Shown one piece after another: positions 1-5,128 of a DNA stretch of 9,059 nucleotides (the first letter of the stretch is position 1; each line of letters starts with the position of its first letter). Source of the stretch: Clostridia bacterium (lineage in GTDB: Bacteria > Bacillota > Clostridia > UBA1381); the NCBI GenBank assembly GCA_008668455.1, contig RQCD01000057.1:1-9059 (forward strand), in the 5' to 3' direction. The notes below the pieces were generated by a model that was not told where the DNA came from, ran no database searches, and worked only from the letters and a program-made list of their open reading frames with translations. Made by a program: the position numbers and the translations under genes.

Positions 1-11
1 AATGTCACTGC

Positions 12-491
12 TTAATTAAGCCCTGCATTTAAAAGATTAAAGGGAAGAATGGTCGGCAGAATCATCATCTTCACCACAGAGAAGTCTGTGTTCATAAAAA
101 TTGGGGTCAGAATCAGGTTTAAAATGCACATAATCCCTGCCATCACAAGACTGCCTGCCACCAAAGACAAAAGCGCACCCTTTCTTGTTTTCTCTCTCCG
201 ATACATGTTTCCCGCCACCAGTACAAATGCTCCGGTAGATAAAATATGCATCACGATCCCGATCACACCGCTTGAAGCGCTGACGGTGATTCCCTGCACC
301 AGGCTGACCACAGCACAAATCAGCAATCCCTCTGCCGGTCCGAATGCAAACGCCGTGATCAGAATTGGAATATCTGCCGGATCATATTCTAAAAAAGGCG
401 CTGCCGGGAAGATTGGAAAGCGGATCAATAGTACCAGCAAAACTGAAATTGCCGCCATCAGGGATAGAGTTGTGATTTTTTTTGTGTTCAT
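12..491 (-). CDS. ribU: RibU-like riboflavin ECF transporter S-component, 3' end cut by an in-frame stop
   Basis: This is a small membrane protein of 159 residues that, by family, is the substrate-binding (S) component of an ECF transporter importing riboflavin with a shared EcfA/A'/T module. Hydrophobic helices fill most of it (about residues 8-25, 40-60, 60-75, 78-96, 106-130 and 144-159). The EYDPADIP segment (35-42) after helix 1 and the late ILPFNLL segment are typical of RibU/FmnP. The ATG at 489-491 has an AAGGAGG site at 500-506 with 8 nt spacing. The FMN riboswitch upstream strongly supports the substrate. Family members are about 185-190 residues, so this one lacks the last 25-30. 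The frame ends ...NAGLN-TAA (12-14), but the next codons, GCA GTG ACA, read A-V-T, as expected for the continuing last helix. This suggests a single nonsense change rather than a natural end. Function is therefore doubtful; the family call is firm. Confidence 0.85.
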   Translation of the reverse strand: MNTKKITTLSLMAAISVLLVLLIRFPIFPAAPFLEYDPADIPILITAFAFGPAEGLLICAVVSLVQGITVSASSGVIGIVMHILSTGAFVLVAGNMYRREKTRKGALLSLVAGSLVMAGIMCILNLILTPIFMNTDFSVVKMMILPTILPFNLLNAGLN

Positions 492-522
492 TTTTTTAGC
501 CTCCTTGTTTTTCTGGCTTTTC

Positions 523-554
523 CAAAAAGAAAAAGCCTATGCACAAAGCATAGG
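523..554 (-). terminator. Intrinsic terminator of the FMN riboswitch expression platform
   Basis: On the minus strand CCTATGC (554-548) and GCATAGG (542-536) form a perfect 7-bp stem with a TTTGT loop. It is followed by CTTTTTCTTTTT (535-524). It sits between the aptamer and the ribU RBS, the expected place for ligand-controlled termination. A second hairpin can form just downstream: GGCTTTT (537-531) pairs with AAAAGCC (521-515). It shares the terminator's last GG and its T-run, so the two structures exclude each other. Confidence 0.75.
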
Positions 555-567
555 GCGAGACTGTATG

Positions 568-690
568 TTATTTCTTCATCCGGACTATACCGTTGGTTCA
601 GGAATCGCACCTGCTCAGCCTTGATGGGCTCTCGGACTCGCTGCTTTTGCAGATTACCGCCAGTGGAGAATTTAACTCCTCCAGAAAATA
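568..690 (-). promoter_or_regulatory. FMN riboswitch (RFN element) aptamer upstream of ribU
   Basis: The minus strand shows the RFN landmarks in order: a P1 strand TATTTTCT (690-683), a P2 hairpin with TTAAATT loop, GGCGGTAAT, a P3 hairpin TGC-AAAA-GCA, GAGTCCGAGAGCCC, a stem closing with GGCT, GGTGCGATTCC, then CCAACGGTATAGTCCGGATG and the P1 return strand AGAAATA (575-569). Such aptamers bind FMN and usually switch off riboflavin synthesis or import genes. Here the downstream platform is a terminator before a riboflavin transporter gene. Two places differ from the usual consensus: the L2 loop (TTAAATT instead of TGAAATT) and the CCGAGAG junction (usually CCGCGAG or CCGTGAC). The identification is secure; ligand affinity is not. 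Confidence 0.9.
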
Positions 691-702
691 TTTGTTACTG
701 TT

Positions 703-731
703 ATTATATCTCTATTTTTACTGTTTTTCAA
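703..731 (-). promoter_or_regulatory. Sigma-A-type promoter for the riboswitch-ribU transcript
   Basis: On the minus strand a -35 box TTGAAA (731-726) and a perfect -10 box TATAAT (708-703) are separated by exactly 17 nt. Transcription would start near 695-697, just before the riboswitch P1 strand at 690. The -35 lies in a tandem 11-bp repeat (720-741). The promoter sits directly downstream of the secG terminator, so ribU looks like its own unit. Confidence 0.8.
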
Positions 732-741
732 CTGTTTTTCA
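720..741. repeat. Tandem direct repeat, two copies of an 11-mer
   Basis: ACTGTTTTTCA occurs twice back to back on the plus strand (720-730 and 731-741). On the minus strand the copies read TGAAAAACAGT and cover the -35 region of the ribU promoter. It may be simple slippage in AT-rich DNA or a pair of protein-binding sites; nothing here decides between them. Confidence 0.6.
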
Positions 742-742
742 A

Positions 743-768
743 AAAAACTCCGCAAAAGCGGAGTTTTT
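743..768 (-). terminator. Rho-independent terminator after secG (potentially bidirectional)
   Basis: CTCCGC (748-753) and GCGGAG (758-763) form a 6-bp GC-rich stem with a 4-nt loop. It extends to 11 bp by A/T pairs on both flanks (743-747 with 764-768). The minus-strand product ends in a T-run. It begins 4 nt beyond the secG stop codon, so it closes the long leftward cluster. Its symmetry would let it work on the plus strand too. Confidence 0.85.
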
Positions 769-772
769 AGAG

Positions 773-1012
773 CTATTGAATTAACACCAAAACCATGGTT
801 GTGATCAAAAACAAGATTGCTAAAGCAGCTGTCATTTTTGCAAACATAGCTTCCTTGGTTCTTCCGGTGTTTTTCCGGAAGAAGGAATCCCCTGTATCGG
901 GAGCTGCGCCGGAAATTCCGCGCATACCCGGATCTTTACCCTCTTGCAGCAGAACAACGCAAATTAATGCAACTGTTACAATAATGTGCAGAATTGTAAA
1001 AACTGTTGTCAT
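773..1012 (-). CDS. secG: SecG, preprotein translocase subunit
   Basis: This 79-residue protein is the small accessory subunit of the SecYEG channel in the cytoplasmic membrane, which helps SecA-driven export. It has the family layout: helix 1 (about 4-22), the conserved LLQEGKDPG turn (about 21-29), a glycine-rich loop, SFFRKNTGRTKE, and helix 2 (about 56-78). Length is typical for Firmicutes. The ATG at 1010-1012 has an AGGAGGG site at 1020-1026 with 7 nt spacing. It starts 38 nt after the S1 stop and is followed at once by a strong terminator, so it is probably the last gene of the operon. Confidence 0.93.
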   Translation of the reverse strand: MTTVFTILHIIVTVALICVVLLQEGKDPGMRGISGAAPDTGDSFFRKNTGRTKEAMFAKMTAALAILFLITTMVLVLIQ

Positions 1013-1050
1013 TTGGTTACCCTCCTATTCTGAAAGATTTCATTATCGAA

Positions 1051-2946
1051 TTATTCTTCTTCAGATGCCTGCGCTTCTGCTTCCTGCTCATCTGCAATAT
1101 ACTGCGCAATATCTACCAAGGTATCCTCGGTATCCTCCGGAACCTCTTCAACCGCTTCTTCAACCTTTTCCTCAGCCGGCGGAGCAATCAGAGCGCGGAT
1201 ACTCAGGCTGATCTTCTTTGCATCCCAATCTGCGTCTGTGATTTTGGCAGTTACAACATCGCCAACCTTTAAGGCATCCTCTGTTTTTTCGATTCTCTTA
1301 TCAGCAATCTGAGAAATATGGATTAAACCATCTACATTTGGGATGATCTCCGCAAATGCACCGTAAGGCATAATTCTTACCACCTTACACTCAACGGTAT
1401 CGCCAATCTGATACTTTGTCTTAGCAATTACCCACGGATCGTCCTCTGCTTTTTTATAGCCTAAGGAAATCTTCTTGGTTTCCTGGTTCATATCCTTGAT
1501 ATAAACGGTAAGAACGTCGCCTTCCTTTACCACTTCGGACGGATGCTTAATCTTGTTCCAGCTCAGTTCAGAAATATGAACCAAACCGTCTACCCCTCCG
1601 ATGTCAACAAATGCGCCAAAGGAAGTTAAGGATTTTACAGTACCTGTATATTCCTTGCCAACCTCAGCAGCTGCCCAGAACTTGTCCTCAAGCTCTTTCT
1701 TTTCAGCCTCTAAAACAACGCGTGCAGAACCGACAACGCGCTTTCTTCTTTCATCCATTTCAATCACCTTGAAACGGATTTCTGTATTGAGCAGGCTCTC
1801 CAAGTCCTGAACGTATCTCAATGATACCTGCTTTGCAGGGATGAATACCTGACAGGAATCTGCCAGAGCGATCACACCGCCGCGAACAGCCTTAATAATT
1901 TTGCCGGAAAGGATCACACCGTTTTCGTATGCTTCCTTAATTTTATTCCAGCTTTCCATCATCTCGACCTTTTTCTTGGAAAGGACAACCTTTCCCTCTG
2001 CATCATTGACGCCGACAACATAAACGCGGATTTTGTCGCCGGGTTTTACGAGGTCTGTCGGCTTTGCATAAGGGTCATCTGTCAGCTGCTCTGCTGCCAG
2101 CTGACCATTGTATTTGAAACCGCCTAAGTCGACAATAACCTCGTTATTGCGAACCTCTACAACAGTTCCGTCAACAATGTCGCCGTTATTCAGTGTTTTG
2201 CTTTCATACTGCTCAAAAAGCTCAGCAAAATTTTCCTCGTTCTTGATTTTTTCGTTCATCGTTGTAAAAACCTCCTCGATAATACGCCCCGGCGTGGATG
2301 CGCCAGCCGTAATACCTATCTTTTTATTTTTATACACATTAAGAGGAAGCTCCTCTAATGTTTCTATGAAATAAGCTTCAGGGCAGTTCTCTCTTGCAAT
2401 CTCAAAAAGCTTTTTGGAGTTGGAGCTTTCCCTGCCGCCGATCACGATCATAACGTCCGATTTCTCCGAAAGCTCCCTCGCTTCGGTCTGACGACATTTG
2501 GTCGCATTACATATTGTATCAAAAACTATAGGGGATTTGCAAGGGTTTTTGAGATTTTGTACTATTTGTACAAAGATTTTTTTATTTATTGTCGTTTGTG
2601 CTACAATACATACAAGCGAATTTTGCAGTTTTTCCGGAATTTCCGACTCCGGGTCGCATAAAATGACTGCCCGCTCCCGACACCATCCATTGATCCCCAA
2701 AACCTCCGGATGGTTTTTATCTCCCACAATAACAATCTGATATCCCTTCTGATCATACTCATGTACAATCCTGTGGATTTTTTCCACAAACGGGCAGGTC
2801 AGATCCGCATAGGAAAGCCCTCTCTCCTGAATTTGGTGCATAACCTCCTCGGAAACACCGTGCGTCCGGATCACCAGCTTTGTTCCCTCCGGCACATCCT
2901 CCACGCGCTCATATACTGCCACACCGCGGCTTTTTAAATCGTTCAC
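1051..2946 (-). CDS. ispH-rpsA: IspH (LytB)-ribosomal protein S1 fusion, open part; 5' end of the IspH domain is broken
   Basis: One frame, open from 2994 to 1051, carries most of IspH (4-hydroxy-3-methylbut-2-enyl diphosphate reductase, last step of the MEP isoprenoid pathway) followed by ribosomal protein S1 (mRNA binding in translation initiation). Such fusions are known in Clostridia. IspH landmarks present: LGPLIHN just before the GTG at 2944-2946, IRTHGV, DLTCPFV (second Fe-S Cys), GDKNHPEV, VAQTT, TICNATK (third Fe-S Cys), ESSNSKK and TAGASTP. The S1 part (402 residues, MNEKIKNEE at 2257-2259) has four S1 repeats at about residues 25-97, 113-180, 198-268 and 283-355, with SFGAFVDIGGVDGLVHISEL typical of repeat 3, then an acidic tail. 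The listed start is only the first start-like codon (GTG) in the open stretch and has no clear RBS. The true ispH start and first Fe-S Cys lie upstream beyond an in-frame TAG at 2995-2997. S1 is probably translated from 2259. Confidence 0.85.
   Translation of the reverse strand: MNDLKSRGVAVYERVEDVPEGTKLVIRTHGVSEEVMHQIQERGLSYADLTCPFVEKIHRIVHEYDQKGYQIVIVGDKNHPEVLGINGWCRERAVILCDPESEIPEKLQNSLVCIVAQTTINKKIFVQIVQNLKNPCKSPIVFDTICNATKCRQTEARELSEKSDVMIVIGGRESSNSKKLFEIARENCPEAYFIETLEELPLNVYKNKKIGITAGASTPGRIIEEVFTTMNEKIKNEENFAELFEQYESKTLNNGDIVDGTVVEVRNNEVIVDLGGFKYNGQLAAEQLTDDPYAKPTDLVKPGDKIRVYVVGVNDAEGKVVLSKKKVEMMESWNKIKEAYENGVILSGKIIKAVRGGVIALADSCQVFIPAKQVSLRYVQDLESLLNTEIRFKVIEMDERRKRVVGSARVVLEAEKKELEDKFWAAAEVGKEYTGTVKSLTSFGAFVDIGGVDGLVHISELSWNKIKHPSEVVKEGDVLTVYIKDMNQETKKISLGYKKAEDDPWVIAKTKYQIGDTVECKVVRIMPYGAFAEIIPNVDGLIHISQIADKRIEKTEDALKVGDVVTAKITDADWDAKKISLSIRALIAPPAEEKVEEAVEEVPEDTEDTLVDIAQYIADEQEAEAQASEEE
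2257..2277 (-). promoter_or_regulatory. Internal ribosome binding site and start codon for the S1 part
   Basis: On the minus strand GAGGAGG (2277-2271) precedes an in-frame ATG (2259-2257) by 11 nt. The ATG begins MNEKIKNEENFAELFEQY, which looks like the start of a free-standing clostridial S1. This gives a 402-residue S1 without IspH. It would allow S1 to be made even though the upstream IspH frame is interrupted. The spacing is slightly long, but the site is strong. Confidence 0.65.
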
Positions 2947-3078
2947 AACCTGCTCATTATGAATGAGCGGTCCGAGGGTTGCGATTTTTTCATGCTAGCC
3001 AGAGAGCCGGTAAACCTCGTCCACTGCACGCTTGACTCCATAGAAGAAGCATTCAGTTTTTGACACCTGTATTATGCT
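2947..3078 (-). pseudogene. ispH: Damaged 5' end of ispH (lost start, lost Fe-S cysteine, in-frame TAG)
   Basis: Upstream of the open frame, the same frame reads IIQVSKTECFFYGVKRAVDE, then VYRLSG, TAG (2997-2995), HEKIATLGPLIHNEQVV. This is plainly the IspH N-terminus (family form: AKTAGFC-F/Y-GVKRAV). Three faults are visible. First, no ATG, GTG or TTG occurs at the expected start (3073-3078 read AGC ATA); the only nearby start-like codon is GTG at 3064-3066, without an RBS. Second, the cysteine equivalent to E. coli IspH Cys12, a 4Fe-4S ligand, is TTC (Phe, 3045-3043); neighbours are changed too (ECFFY for AGFCY). Third, TAG stops the frame after about 30 codons. All changes keep the frame, so they are substitutions, not indels. 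Either the gene is decaying here or the local sequence has errors. Confidence 0.8.
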
Positions 3079-3095
3079 TTTTTAATGCGTCCAAT

Positions 3096-3674
3096 CTACA
3101 TCCTGTAGGATCTGATTGTTTTCATCAAGTCATTGCTTAAAATTTGCAGTGTTTCCACAACCACCTTTTCACCATAGTATGCAGAATACTCCACGGGTTC
3201 TCCGTAGTGAATCACGATTTTACTCCGGAAACGATAGCCGCCGGAAATGCACACCGGAACAATTGGTGTTTTGGTCTTGATCGCAAGCATCACAGCGCCC
3301 GGCCTTGCCTGTACTTCCTTTCCGTCCCGGACGCGCTTTCCCTCCGGAAAAATCAGCATAGGATGCTCGGAGCGAAGGATCGTTAATGCGCCTTTGATCG
3401 CCCCCACATCCCCCGTGCCGCGATGGATCGGGAATGCGCCCAGACTTTTCAGGAGCGCTCCGACCAGCTTTGGCTTAAACAGCTCTGCCTTTGCCATGTA
3501 CCTAAGCTTTCGCGGGCAGCTCATGCCAATTAAAACAGGATCCCAGTTGCTCCGGTGATTGACGGCAATAATCGCACTGCCCTCCATTGGAACGTTTTCC
3601 TTTCCCTCCACTGAAATCCGGAAAATTAGACGCATAAAGCAGTTGATTAAAAAAACGATAATTTTATACCCCAT
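3096..3674 (-). CDS. plsC: PlsC-type 1-acyl-sn-glycerol-3-phosphate acyltransferase
   Basis: This 192-residue enzyme should acylate lysophosphatidic acid at position 2 to give phosphatidic acid, the precursor of membrane phospholipids, at the inner face of the membrane. Seen: a short hydrophobic N-terminal segment (about 4-20), the catalytic NHRSNWD block (HX4D, His40 and Asp45), the GAFPIHR block (79-85), FPEGKR (109-114; FPEGTR is more usual) and VPVCISGG near 140. Length is normal for the compact clostridial form. The ATG at 3672-3674 begins 2 nt after the cmk stop. Its RBS (GAGGAAG) lies inside the end of cmk, so translational coupling is likely. The order cmk-plsC-ispH/S1 recurs in Clostridia. 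Confidence 0.92.
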   Translation of the reverse strand: MGYKIIVFLINCFMRLIFRISVEGKENVPMEGSAIIAVNHRSNWDPVLIGMSCPRKLRYMAKAELFKPKLVGALLKSLGAFPIHRGTGDVGAIKGALTILRSEHPMLIFPEGKRVRDGKEVQARPGAVMLAIKTKTPIVPVCISGGYRFRSKIVIHYGEPVEYSAYYGEKVVVETLQILSNDLMKTIRSYRM

Positions 3675-3676
3675 GA

Positions 3677-4690
3677 TTACACTTCCTCTATTTGTTTCAT
3701 GATTTCTTCCACAACCTCTGAAAAGCCCATGTCCGAGCTGTCCACCAGAATGGCGTCCTCTGCCTGTTTCAGCGGTGCGAACTCCCGGTTCATATCGTTT
3801 TCATCCCGTTTCCGGATGTCCTCACAGATGGATTCAAGCTCTGCTTTTTCTCCCTTTTCCTGCATTTCTAAAAACCGTCTTTTTGCACGCTCCTCCACCG
3901 ATGCCGTCAGATAGATTTTTAAATCGGCATCCGGCAGGACATACGTTCCAACATCTCTGCCATCCATGATGACAGAGCTTTTTGCTGCCATTTTCCGCTG
4001 CAATTCTACAAGCTTTAACCGCACCTCCGGAATTACTGCGATAGCAGACGCACCCATGCTTACCTCCGGCGTGCGGATTTTTTCTGTCACATCCTCACCG
4101 TTTAAAAGCACCTGCTGACGCTCTGCCTCTGTATTCAGCTGGATATCGATTTCATCCAGATGCGGAATCAGAGTGCTTCGCTCAATCGGAATCCCGTTTT
4201 GAATCGCATAAAGCGCCGCCGCACGGTACATTGCCCCGGTGTCGATATACAAGTATCCCATTTTCTTTGCAACTTCTTTGGAAACGCTGCTCTTTCCTGC
4301 TCCGGCAGGCCCGTCTACTGCAACCGAAATATGCTTCACCAAATCCGGTCGCAAACGGACTGCTCCTCTCAGATAAGCATGCTCAATTTCGTCTAAGCTT
4401 TTTTCACTGTTGGTTTCGATCATCACCCGGACACACATTGGCAGCGCCCCCGGCACAGGAACTTCCTGCATACACATTAAGGGAACGTTTGTAATTCCCA
4501 TCTGCCGTGCTGCCACTGCCGGGAAAACAGCGTCTAAATCCGGTGTCAGCGTGAAGATCATAGAAATCAGATCTTCCTTAACAAGATGATTCCTTTTAAA
4601 AATTACCTCCAGCATTTCCTTGGTTGCCTCTAAAATTTCTTCTCTTTCATTATGCAGAACAGTCGTTGCTCCGCGAATTGCCCGAACCAT
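3677..4690 (-). CDS. cmk: Fused AroH-type chorismate mutase and cytidylate kinase
   Basis: This 337-residue protein has two enzymes in one chain. Residues 1-118 match AroH chorismate mutase (chorismate to prephenate, phenylalanine/tyrosine branch). Residues matching B. subtilis AroH active-site positions are present: Arg6, Phe56, Cys73, Glu76, Arg88, Tyr106 and Arg114, with the usual LRPDL end. Residues 121-337 are cytidylate kinase (CMP/dCMP to the diphosphate): P-loop GPAGAGKSS (127-135), DTGAMYRA (150-157), an IRTPEVS segment, GRDVGT (244-249), and a lid with ERAKRR. Each half is near full family length, and the junction (RPDLVKHISVAVDGPAG) has almost no linker. An in-frame GTG at the junction has no good RBS, so separate translation is unlikely. 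The ATG at 4688-4690 follows an AGGAGG site, 18 nt after the hutP-like stop. Both active sites look intact. Confidence 0.9.
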   Translation of the reverse strand: MVRAIRGATTVLHNEREEILEATKEMLEVIFKRNHLVKEDLISMIFTLTPDLDAVFPAVAARQMGITNVPLMCMQEVPVPGALPMCVRVMIETNSEKSLDEIEHAYLRGAVRLRPDLVKHISVAVDGPAGAGKSSVSKEVAKKMGYLYIDTGAMYRAAALYAIQNGIPIERSTLIPHLDEIDIQLNTEAERQQVLLNGEDVTEKIRTPEVSMGASAIAVIPEVRLKLVELQRKMAAKSSVIMDGRDVGTYVLPDADLKIYLTASVEERAKRRFLEMQEKGEKAELESICEDIRKRDENDMNREFAPLKQAEDAILVDSSDMGFSEVVEEIMKQIEEV

Positions 4691-4708
4691 GTTTTTTCCT
4701 CCTAAAAT

Positions 4709-5116
4709 CTAAATCGCTCTATGCCCCAATCCAATCACAATATCGTTTAAATTCAACAAGCCTACCGCAAAAAAGACACATACTGCAACATGGTTTTCCG
4801 TGCAGGAAATGCTGATCTTTCCGCCCAAATTTAAGCCTAATGCCTTTGTGAATACCTGTGATACCGCCTCGTGCGCCGCACCGGCAACCGCACCCTCCTG
4901 CGCATGCGAATCATCAATCAAACCCTCGCGCTGTGCCGCCACTACGGCACGCTCCACAATTTTCGGAATCGCGCCGGAAAATTCTCCGCCGTAATCAATC
5001 GCCGCCGTTTTGATATTCATTTTCTGATAATACTCCCGAACGGCTTTTTCCTCCTCCCGGCTTGCCGTCGTTGCCATACGGATTGCTGCTGTCGCCGCTT
5101 CCTTACTTCCAATCAT
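4709..5116 (-). CDS. HutP-family protein (possible RNA-binding antiterminator)
   Basis: This 135-residue soluble protein resembles the short clostridial members of the HutP family: GSKEAATAAIRMA at the start, AAIDYGGEFSGAIPKIVERA (38-57), DDSHAQEGAVAGAAHEA (68-84), LGLNLGGKISI, and the end GLGHRAI. B. subtilis HutP binds UAG-repeat RNA with L-histidine and Mg2+ and lets transcription pass a terminator in the hut operon. By eye only one of the three metal-binding histidines of that protein seems aligned (His71), so histidine sensing cannot be assumed. No hut genes are in the window. The ATG at 5114-5116 has an AGGAGG site. It lies 12 nt after the flavoprotein gene and 18 nt before aroH-cmk. 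Family assignment is good; the role is unknown. Confidence 0.75.
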   Translation of the reverse strand: MIGSKEAATAAIRMATTASREEEKAVREYYQKMNIKTAAIDYGGEFSGAIPKIVERAVVAAQREGLIDDSHAQEGAVAGAAHEAVSQVFTKALGLNLGGKISISCTENHVAVCVFFAVGLLNLNDIVIGLGHRAI

Positions 5117-5128
5117 ATGATTTTCCTC

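Noticed and set aside
12..19. TTAATTAA 8-bp palindrome at the window's left edge
   Set aside because: It is an AT-rich sequence created by the ribU stop region; one occurrence without vector-like flanks is no sign of engineering or of an attachment site.
49..624. 191-codon plus-strand frame opposite ribU and the riboswitch
   Set aside because: It runs across the antisense of RibU, the terminator and the aptamer, all of which are well supported on the minus strand.
2108..2937. Several plus-strand frames opposite IspH and S1
   Set aside because: They lie antisense to strongly conserved coding sequence, have no good RBS and no family features.
3099..3115. Small inverted repeat (ATCC-TACA-GGAT) at the end of plsC, considered as a terminator
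   Set aside because: The stem is only 4 bp, lies inside the plsC coding end and has no T-run after it, so a terminator is not supported.
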